A DNA stretch of 64,000 nucleotides from Dipylidium caninum (GCA_017562135.1 QEYB01001208.1:186001-250000), one strand, 5' to 3'. Shown: positions 11,685-23,652, counted from the first letter of the stretch. The notes: generated from the sequence alone by a model not told the origin. Numbers and translations: made by a program.

Positions 11685-14600
11685 ATGTCAGGTCCGTCTC
11701 CAGATGGCCCTCCACAGATGCACATAGGTGGCCCACCACAAATGCAGCATCCTCAAGTACAACCTCAGATGAGACCCCCGCAAATTATTCGTCACACTAC
11801 GCCCGTACACATGCCCCAAGGGCCTAGTGTAGTCCGCATGCAGCGGCCTCAAATGGTGAAATCCCTGCAGATGACTATGGACCAATCCGTTGGACCTTTT
11901 GTTGGAGCACAAGCTCGAGTACGCATACTTATCTTTCACTTCGCAGGGTACAATAAAACGAATGTAAATTTCTCACCATGTATTGGGTTATCTTAGATTA
12001 GTTGCGTTTAATCTCCGAGTATTTTGATAGTTGACAATTGCTTATGTGTGGCATTTGGATCATCGATGAAAGTGACCTGGCACACCCTAATAATGGCTGG
12101 GAATTATTCACATGGTTTTGTTTCCGAATTCTGGGACCATATTTATATATTGGCATTCGTCTTCGAAGTGGAACAATGGCCAAGACGTCACTTACCATAT
12201 TGATTCTTCGTCACTCAGATATACATGCTATAGAGGAATTTTATGACGTCGGTTTTTATATTTTTTGAATTAAAGCAAGTTCTCTTGCGGATTTTAAGTG
12301 TTATACCTTTTATAGATGTCAAATGGCGGACAAATATCTCAGCAAGTTCATGTAATCTCTCAGAACATGTTGCAACCGCAACAACCGACTTATATGACGG
12401 GAGACGGTGGCCATACCATGCAAGTGGGAATGATTGATCAGCAGAGACCCATTGTTACGAGGTGAGTCTTGTATCCCATTGTGAATTAGCCGTTTGACCA
12501 TTCCTTTGGTCTGAGAGTCTGACATCTCATCTCATCACTTGTTAATGTTGTAGCTACGGTCAGCAGGGAAATGCACAACTATCTACGATGCCGATATTTC
12601 AAATGGGAGCTCCCGGTAAATAGACTTTTGCGGTCGACGGGGGCCTTTTTGTTTTCTCCCTTTACTGATCCTTGCTAGTTTGGTCTTGTTCTACTCCTAT
12701 GATTGCCTCCTTTTTAGGCCAGATCAGACGACGTCCTGGTAGGGTATCTTTCTGATTCACGAGCTCATTATTTACGTATTCCTGGCTTCATCGTCTTGCC
12801 TTCTAGCACTGCGAATTACAAACCAATAATTTATATTCCTCATCCTTGGTGTGAAGTTGTGTTTAGTCTTTTTGATGTTTTTTTATTTCTACCCTCTAGT
12901 AATTTTCTTGTCATGGTTTGAGCATTTTGTCTATATTAATGTCCCTTAACTGTAGTGTAGTGCTTCCCTAGAATTACTTTTTTTGACTTTTTCTTGGCTA
13001 TAATTTATTAATAATCCCGGTTTAAGGCTGATGAGTTGCTAACTGTCATTAACAATCCGTCAGCCTTACCTTGACTGGGTGTTATTCTCAACCCTTCAAT
13101 TAGTTTCCAAGTTTCACAAATTTGATTATTAATGCCTCGAATCCGAATTTCAGGTTTTCCTAAAAACCCTGAAATAAGTCAGCACATTCCAAATAATTAA
13201 TTTGGTAGCATTAAGGAAAAATAGCTTCATTAAATCCGGTGGTATTTTTGCCTATATGTATATGCGAACATATTTGCAACTCCCTTTTTGTTTATTGCCC
13301 ACCATCGAAAACGCTATCGAGTCGCGAGTTCATCAGCTTTATGTCTTAACCTGCCTGGTCATGTTTTTGAAGCACTTCCTTCTATCTACCAACGATGTAT
13401 TATTTTCTCCTTTTATGTTACGTCTGTAGTAATCATTCAAGGTTAGTTTCCCGTGCTTCTGTTCAGGTCGTTTGCGCTTCCTGTGTTTGCCTAATCTCGC
13501 TTCCACATAATCTATGTGTTTTTGTGCCCTTTCCATTTGACATGTTACCGACTCAGTCTACTTTGTCGCATAATACGAAACTTTTGTTTGAAATTAATCG
13601 ATGTACATAAACTTATACTTTTCAGCATGATACACAAAACCACTTTACTAATTACATATGGCACTCTCCTTGACTGGGTAAAGTACTATCATTAACTCAT
13701 TGTCAGCATTACTAATGCGCATTTTGCATTCCTATTTATAACAAAAGGCAGTTATTTGTCTGGAAGGGACTCGCATTTTCTTTCCACTTGACGAGCGAAG
13801 TGGAATTAAACGCATGCCCATGCACAATGGATACTTACATCCATCCATGTAGGGCATTTCTTTGTTGATCAAGTTTAATTTTTCTTGAAAGGATCCAGTC
13901 ACTACGAGTATGTCCGCCTTTGCTATGTGCCCAGGCATTCATGGAAAGGTGTATTATTTCCACCCTACTCTATCTTAAAATCCCCTTTCTTTTTGAAGGA
14001 GTCCAACAGCCCGTTTATGGTACCACATTGAGAGTTGGTGTGCCCGGTGTTCACCCACCAATTTCAACTTCCGCTACTTCCATTCGTTTCAACACCAATA
14101 ACAGCAATAGTGGTACATCAGTACGTCTTATTTCCTCTTCATTAACACCTGATGCTTAGTTAAATCCTTCGTGTCTACTTATTTTGCTGCCCGGTAAAAG
14201 TCTAGGCCGGTAATCAAACGTATGCAATACCATTTCTCTCAACCAGATGGCGTCAGGGACAGTGGCCTTCTGATTGGCGTAATGGTTTTGTAGCTCAATT
14301 TTGTTATTTTTTCCTCCACTCTCTATGTTATGGGCTTAGAATATTTAGCTAAGTTAAGTCTGGGGCCTCTCAAGTTTGTTGATCCTTTTCTAGGCGATGC
14401 ACCTAGTAACACAGCCGAGCCAGGTTCAGGTGAGTCCTGCGCAGCGTTTCATTCCGACGGAGACGCACCAGCAACGTATGGTAGTGTCGGACGCTCGTGC
14501 GACTGGGCCCGCTATGAAAATCATTCCTTCCTCTCAACAAACCCTTGCTCCCCAGAGTGGTGGCGGCCAGGCAGCACTTCGGCCGTCAATGAGCGCGATG

Positions 14601-17504
14601 GTACAGCCACAATGTCAGCAATCCAATGAACACGGTAGTTATCCTTACTTAGTTACTGAGACTTGTCATTATATCGCTTTACTGGGTTTTTCGTTGCTCC
14701 TCCTTTCTGCTTTCAGGTGGTGGGACTCAGACGCCGCATACACCAGCAACAACGGCGGCGACGCCTCCTGGTGCCGTCGGACAGGCTACGCTGGATCAAC
14801 AACAACATCAACAGCAAAACCAGCACTACTTAATGGTATTGGAAGGCGCGATACAGAAAGTCCGCATGCACCATCCCGACGCAGATATGAAAAATTATTA
14901 TCAGTTGAGGACTTTTCTTGAACGCGTGAGTGTCTCACTGCCTCGCAGTCAGCGCCATTCAGACGAACCGTGAACTGTTTGAGTGTTTGTCTTCTATTGC
15001 CTCGTAAAATCTAAATATTTCATTAAGAGGATAAAAATAAGTGTAGTATGCGCATTTGGCGTCAAAGCACCTACGCTAGTTGCCTGCATTGTCTTGTAGG
15101 ATAAATTTCACCACAAAATGCAGGACGAGTCGAAATGTGGATTCGTCAACTTCAACAGGATCCGTTTTACCTTCTTCGTAAGCGCACGACACACCAACAG
15201 CAACACCAGGGTGTTGTTGTTGGTGGTGCTGGTGCAGTTTCAGAAGAGACTCGTCAAAAATTGCTTGCTCAGAAACGAGTGGCGCAAGCTCAACGTCTTG
15301 TTCCTTCTGCACTCCGGACTACCATTGGTATGGATTCTTTCTGCATCTTGTGGATAATCTATGCCCTCACCCGGGTAACTCCCTGATGACAAGTGAAAGT
15401 TGTCGCCCCCGGCTATTTTCTTAGGAGGCGGAAATGCGGCAACATTTTCACCATTACAACTTGTATTCATTTTCCTTTCAGCATCTACGTCTTCGAGTTT
15501 AAATTCTCTCTTATCACAACCAGTTGATCCTCCGGTATCGGCGACAGGCCCTTATCCCGGCCAGATGACTTCTCAGCCTGCCCCCGCCCTCGTTGCCGCC
15601 GCGCCCTCGGCACCGCGGCACATGCAACAGCAACAACAGTTTCATCAACAACAACAACAACAGCAGGTGATGATGTTGCCGGAGCAGGTTCCCCAATCTC
15701 CCGTTGATCCATTTAAGGCTGCCATGGAAAAACTGGGCAGGGAGTTTTCAGCTCTTGAGCAGCAAATGGGGAAGGCGAGGTTCGCTCGAGCTGTGAAGCA
15801 GGTCGGTTTTTTGTTCATGATGGCTAAGCCCAGGTGAGGATGTAACTCTAGGAGCAGCAATCACTTTCCATCTAGATATCAGAGGAGACGCGCGAACTGC
15901 GTCAGTCAACAGGTCATGTGCTGCCAAGAGACATTTTCCCCACTTCGCCAAGTGAGACGATGGGGACGGAGGTCAAGCCGGAGTCGTCGAAACACGATGC
16001 GGAAATAACAATCGGATGCAAGCGTTTGGCGGAAGACGAGTCGGCACAAGGTGGCATTATTGGCGAGACCACTAAACTAATACACGAGTCAAAACGACTA
16101 AAAGTGGAGGACGACGACCACCCTGCCAAACTCGATCCTTCGGTATGTTATTTACACAGCTGACATCATATCTGCTACTTATGCGCGCCATAGTAGTTAA
16201 ATTTGAGGCCGAAATGAGCTTGGCACACGCTGATTTGTCTACCTCTTCTAACTTCAGGTTTCCGCCAACTCCGAAGGTGCGTCTCTGATACCTACTTGTC
16301 AGGGAAGATGTTTGTGCACAAATCTTTTCTTTTTTTTTCAATTTCAATAGCTGGCCTTGATTTTAAAGTTTTCCTTTGAGCTATTGGCGAAGCCTAATCC
16401 TAAGGTGCTTCAATGTGATGCGATTTCTACCCTCATTTTTAATGTTTTAAAGCGGTGATAGCGTCGAAATTTTATATTCAAGCTGTAGTCAAGCGCTTAT
16501 ATTGTCCTCTTGGCAGACAAACTTTTACTCAGCGGAAAGGCGCCGATGGACGAAGACCTCAGTCTGGAGGATGTCAGTCCCCGACTAAGGCAAGAGTTAG
16601 AGTTCATTATGACAAAGCTCGAGGGGGTGGCAATTTCAATCGCTCATCCACAACAGAAATCCGCCACGTGTGTTCAAGACTACCCCGGCATGGATGAAAT
16701 GGAGAGCCACGTCACCTGTCGGGATATGGCAGAGTGGAACAGTAGCCTCCACCTGAAAGTCATCTTCCATGACAAAGTCAGTTTCGTTTGCTTCCATTAT
16801 CACCTTTTTAGTTAAAACACTTTTACTTCTTTTGTGCACACCTAGTTTGGTGGGTTTTATGGTTAAAGCTCTCCACTTGCGTGCTCAGTCTACTTATCTC
16901 TATTTTCGGTTATTGTAAGTCTGAAAGGCTAAATGCCGCTAAACAGAAGGGGAACTTCATGTAGGCCTTCCGAATCATTAACCTGGCACTATTACAGGCT
17001 AGTAAAAGTTAAAAATTTTTTGGTAATACTTCTATTGACCTCTGAATCTGGCACTCACTTATTTTAGAAACTGGCTTCTTTCAATCTAATTCTCAAAAAT
17101 CGTTTGTTGTTTCATTCGTATCAGGTGTGTCTGTAAATGGAATAAAGCTGCGCAAATGAAGTTTGTGGGTCCCATATTCACCTTGCAATGCACTTTTGAA
17201 AATAAGAGATAAACCAGGATCTGACGCTTAAGATCTTATAAATACTGGGGGTGAACGAGACTGCTGCTGACAAATTTTGGCGTGGATGTTTTAGTTAATG
17301 CCCTGCCGCGTGCCGCCATTGTTTGTGCGTCTGCCTCCGGACTACCTGACCCTCCGACGGGTCAACTGGCTCGTTCGCCGATCTGAATTCGTCGTGGCGT
17401 CGCAGCCGCAGCCGGAGTGGAGCGGAGAGGGACACACTTTCTACACGCGCGACGAAGTGGCTGCTTTCCTTAAAGCGCCTCAACTCTGGTCTTCCAATTC
17501 TTAG
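11685..17504 (+). CDS. MED15: Mediator complex subunit 15 (MED15/ARC105)-like coactivator
   Basis: MED15 is a tail-module subunit of Mediator that links transcription activators to RNA polymerase II (family knowledge). Thirteen exons: 11685-11918, 12316-12461, 12554-12615, 12718-12738, 13999-14120, 14394-14634, 14717-14925, about 15100-15327, 15482-15801, 15876-16142, 16258-16276, 16517-16776 and 17295-17504. That is about 779 residues, close to human MED15. The N-terminal half is rich in Gln, Pro and Met with poly-Gln tracts. The C-terminal part gives the assignment: VSPRLRQEL, then HVTC and, across the last junction, HDKLMPCRVPPLFVRLPPDY, resembling the conserved MED15 C-terminal block DDKDLPSVPPLELSVPADYP. 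No KIX domain is visible. Exon 8 shows a one-base frame inconsistency. The acceptor-like CAG at 11671-11673 makes the ATG at 11685 provisional. An unrelated Gln-rich coactivator is the main alternative. Confidence 0.68.
14717..15327 (+). other. MED15-like central exons 7-8 with apparent one-base deletion
   Basis: Exon 7 ends ...MKNYYQLRTFLER at a strong donor (GTGAGT, 14926) in phase 0. The next acceptor, TTGTAG ending at 15099, opens phase 0 with DKFHHKMQDE. The convincing downstream sequence (EMWIRQLQQDPFYLLRKR, from 15132) is in another frame, and only that frame joins exon 9 correctly (G|CA making Ala). The total exon length is one base short of a multiple of three. One missing base near GACGAGTC (15124-15131) would reconcile everything. 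Confidence 0.6.
15628..15666 (+). repeat. Polyglutamine-coding CAA/CAG tract in the MED15-like gene
   Basis: Exon 9 encodes MQQQQQFHQQQQQQQV, mainly with CAA and CAG codons. Glutamine richness is typical of MED15. Confidence 0.85.
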
Positions 17505-17526
17505 AGGGTCTCCGGTTCCGTCAGCA

Positions 17527-17532
17527 ATTAAA
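17527..17532 (+). terminator. Possible poly(A) signal of the MED15-like gene
   Basis: ATTAAA 22 bases after the stop codon at 17502-17504. It is very close to the stop, so a later site is possible. Confidence 0.35.
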
Positions 17533-17947
17533 TGATCCACTCACCCTCTCCAATGTGGCCGAAGTTTGGGTAACTTGCTCCAGCTGCTCATCTTTTTTTG
17601 TCGCTTAAAGGGATTCCGCGTTAAGTAATACGCCAACGCAGTTAATACCCCCATTCGTAAAAAATTAAGTGTTTGCCTAGTGTACGGGAGCATCAACTTT
17701 TGTCCTTTACTATTTTACCTACTAGTCTATGGGAGGGAATTCTCCTTCTTAGGTGAAGAGTATTCTCATGGCAATGACGCGTTTTATGACATTCGGAGCC
17801 TAATTCCTCTCCCACTCCTCCACCTTCATTTGGATGACTTTTATTATTTCATTAGTTGTGTAATACGAGTATTTTTGTGCTGGCTCCTACTTTTGAAATT
17901 TTGGTGTTTTGCGCTGTTGGGTTCGTGGCGGTATATCGTTTTCTAAT

Positions 17948-17953
17948 TTTATT
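17948..17953 (-). terminator. Probable poly(A) signal of the shorter small heat-shock gene
   Basis: AATAAA on the minus strand (TTTATT on plus), 80 bases beyond the stop codon at 18033-18035. The MED15-like and heat-shock genes converge in this half-kilobase interval. Confidence 0.55.
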
Positions 17954-18032
17954 AAAATCTGAACACTGTGTGTGTGTTTGTGTGCGTGAACTATGGGGGA
18001 AGTGGTTTGTTCACATGGGGGACTCCATGATG

Positions 18033-21000
18033 TTAGTAGTGAGTGGGGCCAATGACGGTTAGTAGGCCGTTGTTGAGCCTTGCGTCCAGGGATTGGGGGT
18101 CCACGTTGGGAGCGATGTCAAAGGAGCGCGAGAAGTGGTTGCCGTCCTTTTCGCCCTCCACCACCAGTCTGCCGCCGCCGCATCGAATGCGAATGTCTTT
18201 CTCCCCGTAAATCTCATCAATCGGCAGTGTCAGATGCACCCGGGCGCCGTCGCGGTCCTCCTTGACCTCTAGCAAGTTGTCAATTTACTTTTATCTATGC
18301 CATCATTTGTAGGCCCAAAATCATCCCCATAATTATGGAGAAATGGTGATAAATTCACAGTGGTGACGCATTTAGCTCTACCCGATGTCGCTTTACAGGC
18401 CTCGGGCCTCTACTAAGCACAAGCTATTTACCTTTTCGATGTCTCTGCCTCAATCGGGCTGCAATGAGATGGACGAAAGGTCAAATGTTGATGCGACGTG
18501 TTTGCTCGAATGCAGTGAGTGTGTTATTCGAGGTCAACTCGCGGGCTTCGTTACACGAGCTAATGGCTTAGTTTGTTGGAGGGACGAGTAAGTCACTACG
18601 CAGCGAAGCTTGGCTCCCCTAAATTCGCATGCAGTTACCGGATTTGCTTAGAGCAGCGAACCGGGTCATCTTCCGCGAGGAGGAGCGTCGTATCGTGCAT
18701 TGTTTCTTTAAAAAATGGGTGCCCAGGTGAGGAGCCTGATGACGGTTGGGGTGGGGCGGGGTTGGGGGGGGGGCAAGGCACATCGCAAGAGGAGAGGCGA
18801 AAACAGTCCTCGAACAGCATCACTTGGTGCTTAAATCTAAGTCTAAAAAGCTTCATCACAGAAAGCCGGAGAAATGTGAGACTAATCTCTGGTGGGAAGG
18901 CAGGTAAGACGTCAAACGGGGTTAAGGTAATGGGGGGGGGGGAGGGAGGGAGGAGATGAGGCTGGTGCGTTCAGTCACTCGAGTGCCGTGGTGGGCGTGG
19001 GGGCTGGAGGGGTTAGGCTGGCAGCCTTGGAATGGGTGTTAGGAGGTTGGGCCGCGCTGTTGCCGTCGCGGCCCCGTCGCGGTCACCCGTACATACCAGC
19101 TCTGCGGTCGTGGGAGTGTCTCCGACGCCTCGCCCCCTCGATGGGCAGCCTGGTCGTTCGACTCGTGTCCAGACGGCCGATTTCGACGCCCGGCGCTGGT
19201 GCTTCCACCGTTAACACTCCGTTCTAGGTGGGACAATGAGGTCGGGCGATTATGCTCCCGGGACTACCCAAATTGCTGATTCCGCGCTAAAAGCACCGGT
19301 CACGGGGCCGCCGCTTTCTCCCCGTGCAACGTGACCACTGAGGTCAAATCAACCGAAAAGTGGAAACAACTTAGTCCCAAAGGGTCCGAGTGAACTTTTA
19401 CCCGGATGGGAGTTCTCAAAACCACAAGGTGGTTGCAAACAAACATTATCAATGCTTTAATTACTTTTAACTGGCCCCAATCTCAGTACTGCAAGTTATC
19501 GCATCAACTTTCTCCACAGGTGCGCGGGGTGGTCAGGACGCCTGCGAGAACTGCACCGTCCACAGAACGACCAAATCACTGGGGCATCCTGTCACACACT
19601 CGGCGCCCCCTGTCGCAGCAACTCGTCTTTTAGACTGTCAGAATCTTGGCTTAAACGGAGCCTCGGCCTCTGCTGACTGGTTGTGCCTGCTCTCCAGCAC
19701 GAGTGCACAGGCTGACGCGCAATGAGAGCGTGGAAATCGAAATCTTCTTGGTTGGCGGAATGCCTACCTTGTCTAATTTGGACTTGAGCTCATCCGTACG
19801 AACACCGTCGGGCAGAAGCATGGCGCGGCAGAAGTACTGTTGCCTGGACGAGGTCTGACTGGAGTGGGTGTGCTTGGCCTGGACTGAGAGCGTCTGGTTG
19901 TCCACTCGAACCTCGATATCCTCCGGGTCGAACGCTTGCAGGTCGAACTTTGCTCTGAAACGAGTCTACCAAAGATGAAATGCGATTGAACGAGGAGGCC
20001 ACAGTTTTATCGCACAAAAGGCATCGTGCTGCCTGTGCTGCGGTGGCGGAAGAGCCAGAGGTATGAAATCACTCGTGCACAGAACCTGATCGCGGATGAA
20101 GGGTCGTGGCCGCCTACCTGTCCGTTTTCATCCTTGACGAAGCAGTCCGCCATGCTCGGGAAGTGCCACAACTCGTCGAAACTCGGTTGTAGGTCCAAAT
20201 CCCGCATGAACTGCATCATCTCGTTGTGGACCCGTCGCATCTCATTGTGAACACGGCTAAACCAGGTGCCGGGTCCACCTTCGGAGAAGGGGAACATGTC
20301 GAAGGGCTGCGGGTAAACGTGCACGCTTTATTGGTGAGGCGAGAAAAGGAGGGGGAGCAGCAACCTTTCAGCCTTTCGGCCGTCACAAGTCAGCGCAGCC
20401 ACCACCAGCAGTGACGCCTGTGCCCAGTCCCGTCACCAGCGCGGTCGGGCAGCACCCACCGGGGACGCGACGAGTCGTTCTCGCCAGAGGAAGAAGCCTT
20501 GCACACTTAGCCACCTGGCGTGAGCAGCACAAGTCCGAAGAGTTTCGCGCCTGACACACCTTTCGGCAAGCACTTGAAACCGACTGTGGGTCGTGGAAAG
20601 AAGACCGCGACTCCCCCCGTCGCGGTGTCGCGGCCACACAGTAGAGAAGAGTGCGGGTGGAGTTGCCCTCCTTTACCCTCTTACCGCCATTCGAATTTCA
20701 ACTTAAGACGTGACTCTGCCAGGTGCCGGGTATTCTGTTAGCAACGTGAAAGAGAGACGGTTGCTCACGTTGTCATCACAAACGCCAACGTCACGAGCAG
20801 AAGTGGTGCGCTGGCAGGCGATGGCTCCACGACCTTCGTTATGGCATCAGTTGATGTGGTTCGAGAGCACTCGTGTCGGTGTCTTTGGCTCGCCCCACAT
20901 ACAAAAGTAAGTAAGTGGTCGCCCCTTCGAGCGTCGGCAGCAAGGGTGCTCGGACTATTCCTCCTTTCGTGTCCCGCATTCGAGAGATTCGGACACACGG

Positions 21001-21854
21001 CCTGGGGGAGGCGTCCTCCCACCGCGGGGAGCAGTGACGCGAGCGCCTACGGCGTCCTGAGGAGCGTTTGCACCCTCGGCTGTCCCGGCAAGCGGGAATG
21101 TCTGGCCAGTCGGTTGCAACCACCGCCCCACAAGACTCGCGCCTTGTGCCACTCCTCGTGTGTGTCTGTGTGTGTGTGCACGCTGAGGCTGAGGAGCTGA
21201 GCAGTCGTTAAGTTCGACCACGATCCACCTGGTCTTAGTAGAAAGGAGGACATTGGGGGTGGAAAGAGGAGGAAGTGCGGCCTTATTCGCAGTGATGGCG
21301 TCCTAAACGCACCCCTCCTCCTCCTCCTCCTCCTCCTCCACCTCTCGAGGGACTGTCTGGAGGAGCTCCAGCGTGGAAGTGCACTGGGGCAAAACCGCGA
21401 CTTCAGTGGATTACTTTGATCCGCGTTTGCCTTAACTGATCTGTGCGCTCTCAACCTACCTCCGCCTGTGAGCTGCTCTACTCATCCTGCTGAAATGCGC
21501 CACCCAACCGACTGCCTCCCAACACTGGACGACACCTACTGCGTGACGACAGGAAATAAGGTCCAATGATGGCGTTGGAAGGGGGGGGGGGGGGGCTGGA
21601 GCTCAGGACTTAAAAAAGTGGCAAAACCGTCTGCGGGGAATGGGAGGCCGTCAAAAAGTGGGAGATTTACTAGCCTTGAAGTTTGTGAGCTGTCGCTGCA
21701 TGTTATCGAAGTGGCGGTCGAATTCGTCCAGTGGAAAGGCCGGGAAGTCGTCCTGGCGGGAGGCGCCCCAGCCGCCGCCGCGGCCGCCGCCGGGGCCGCG
21801 CACAGCCAGCTGTCTGTCGCCCGCGTGGCCGCCTCTTCGCACGGGAACCTCCAT
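18033..21854 (-). CDS. Two-domain small heat-shock protein (HSP20/alpha-crystallin), flatworm approx. 35-kDa type
   Basis: ATP-independent chaperone that holds unfolding proteins. Five exons on the minus strand: 21854-21675, 20306-20118, 19965-19768, 19223-19097 and 18268-18033 (stop TAA), giving about 309 residues. The N-terminal region is Gly/Arg-rich, then FPAFPLDEFDRHFDNMQRQL, then PFDMFPF and WFSRVHNEMRRVHNEMM. Alpha-crystallin domain 1 spans exons 2-4 (RFRAKFDLQAFDPEDIEVRVDN, then NGVLTVEAPAPG), and domain 2 is the last exon (GARVHLTLPIDE ... NNGLLTVIGPTHY). Exons 2-5 splice with GT-AG in phase. Exon 1 to exon 2 keeps frame only with a GC donor at 21674-21673 (AAG|GCTAGT); the nearby stronger GTAAAT donor at 21670 would shift the frame. 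A missing microexon is the alternative. A TATA-like motif and a heat-shock element lie upstream. Confidence 0.88.
18748..18773 (+). repeat. G-quadruplex motif in intron 4 of the shorter small heat-shock gene
   Basis: Four G runs of at least four separated by T, C and TT (positions 748-751, 753-756, 758-761 and 764-773). A second G-rich block (G11 then GGG-A repeats) lies at 18932-18953 in the same intron. The G strand is the transcription template strand. Confidence 0.7.
21318..21342 (+). repeat. (CTC)n microsatellite
   Basis: About eight CTC/TCC units within intron 1 of the shorter small heat-shock gene. Confidence 0.75.
21580..21595 (+). repeat. Run of 16 G
   Basis: Uninterrupted homopolymer inside intron 1 of the minus-strand small heat-shock gene. 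Such runs are error-prone in assembly. Confidence 0.8.
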
Positions 21855-21920
21855 CGTCTTGCGGTGAGAAGAGTGCCTGCCTCGTCGCTATGACACAGGC
21901 CCGAGGCTGCTGAGGCCCCA

Positions 21921-21930
21921 GTTAAATAAG
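21921..21930 (-). promoter_or_regulatory. TATA-like element upstream of the shorter small heat-shock gene
   Basis: Minus-strand CTTATTTAAC about 70 bases upstream of the ATG at 21854, in otherwise GC-rich DNA. Confidence 0.4.
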
Positions 21931-21950
21931 CCCGCTGGTGTGGCTTGTCG

Positions 21951-21962
21951 CTGATTGGCTCC
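21951..21962. promoter_or_regulatory. Inverted CCAAT block CTGATTGGCTCC (shared with the p40-like gene)
   Basis: Plus-strand CTGATTGGCTCC, 97 bases upstream of the ATG. The identical 12 bases occur at 29461-29472 upstream of the paralogue. The core is a CCAAT box on the minus strand. Confidence 0.5.
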
Positions 21963-21987
21963 CGCACGACTATGGTAACGAACGATC

Positions 21988-21997
21988 CTTCTAGAAG
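21988..21997. promoter_or_regulatory. Heat-shock element (two units) upstream of the shorter small heat-shock gene
   Basis: CTTCTAGAAG is a perfect nTTCnnGAAn palindrome about 135 bases upstream of the ATG. HSF1 normally binds three or more such units, so two perfect units alone would be a modest site. Confidence 0.5.
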
Positions 21998-23561
21998 GCG
22001 AGTCACATGACCTCGGCGAATATTTCTTTTGCAGGACGCACGGCCCACCGCCAGACAGCACTTTTCACGCAAATAACCCCCTCCACACCACATGCCCATT
22101 CACCTGGGCCGTTTGTTTTTCCAGCAATTTCGCCCTTCATTTGAGCAAAATAGGCTACGAATAACATCACGAATTAAATTGAACCCAATCTGAAAATTCC
22201 CTTGTCCGCTTATGCAGTCGTACTTGCTCTCTTTGTTGTTAATAGACAGGGCAGGTCCTTTCATTGGTCGATGCTGTGAGTGAAGTAAATTTGGCGAACG
22301 ACGACGTGGGAAAAGCAGTGAGGAGACCACCACTGGTCCGTAATAGTTAGTTGTGCTTCGGATCAGGTGACGCAGGGAGCCTGCCCATCAACGGAGGTTG
22401 GGTTACATGCGGCGGGAGGCGGGGGGCGGGGGGTTATGTGCCAAAGTGCCGCTGCTAACGTGCCGAAGGTGCCTGAGCACTCAACTTAAAGGTATGCAAC
22501 AACATTCGCGACCTTCTCGCTTGAGGCGCCTCTACATTAGAGCTTCGCCAACAAACACTCAAAGCTCCCCAATCCGGTAAGGACCAACAAAAACTCGGGA
22601 GGCGCTTCGCCTCGGCGTCTGATCTTCCCGGGCCCTCGGGCGAAATGCCGAACTGCGCCCTCAATGCCCTTGGCCCTCACTCCTGTCGCGACACCCGCCA
22701 GAAGCGCGCTGGCTCCTGTCCTCCCTCGACAGACCTTCAGGCTGCAAAGTGTCATGGCAGCAGTGAAGAGGACTTTCCGTCCTCGAACGGAGGGGTTTCG
22801 CGGTTTTAGGCGTGATTAAGGGCCATTAAGCCTAACGGGAATATAACTACATCCGCGTAGCCAAATCGCCTTTCAAGTCACTTACCATGATGCCGTCGCG
22901 TCGATCACTTAAAAGATCCGTGAATTGGCCGGAAGACTGCCTGACGAATGTGGCTAGGAGTACCCGCCTCGGCGGCCAGAGGAGCTCACGATTGGAGGTC
23001 CATTTCCATGGCGGAGGTGGAAGTGTGCTTACTGCTAGGAGGCTCAAATTCACATCGAGACGCATTACAATTTGACATGGATGAACTGCTAATCCTCGCT
23101 TCCCGTGGCCAAATGCATCGGTGGTAGTTTTATTCGGTGTGTTTAAAGGCCGACCGGAGCATCTGGACCTCCCCGACTCTTCTCACCCCCCATCAAGACA
23201 TTTGCTTAGCAGGCCAGCGCTGCGAGACTTTAAATTGTCATGGGATGCGCCAACTGGGACTGGCACTGGATGCTTGACACGATCTTTGCATTATTTCGCA
23301 CTAGCAAACCGCCATTCTCGTTGTGTAACGGTGAGACAGTGCCGCCTGCAGGCACAAGCGGAGGTGGCCGCTCAGGAGAGTGAACCACACCGTTGAGCCC
23401 GACGTTGACGGCGACAGACCGCGGTGGAAGAAGCAGAAGACAGGCCTCAGTGAGTGTGTCTCTTCACCGGTAACAACGCTGTTCCGCGTGGGAACATCTG
23501 GGTGTTGGGTGTGGAACCGATAAGGCTTTGAAGTTGATAAGGCAGAATGTAAAGCACTTGG

Positions 23562-23567
23562 TTTATT
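23562..23567 (-). terminator. Probable poly(A) signal of the p40-like small heat-shock gene
   Basis: AATAAA on the minus strand (TTTATT on plus), about 160 bases beyond the stop codon at 23728-23730. Confidence 0.5.
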
Positions 23568-23652
23568 ACGTTAATTAGGGGGGTTGGAATCGATGTAGCC
23601 ACGAGCGGTGCCATGGAGACGAAATGGAGTGAGTGGGAGACAGCGAGAATGC

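Noticed and set aside
21675..21854. Exon MEVPVRR...NMQRQLTNFK as a separate short gene
   Set aside because: It has the usual N-terminal character of flatworm small heat-shock proteins and lies directly upstream of the remaining exons with promoter motifs behind it. A GC-AG splice joins it in frame.
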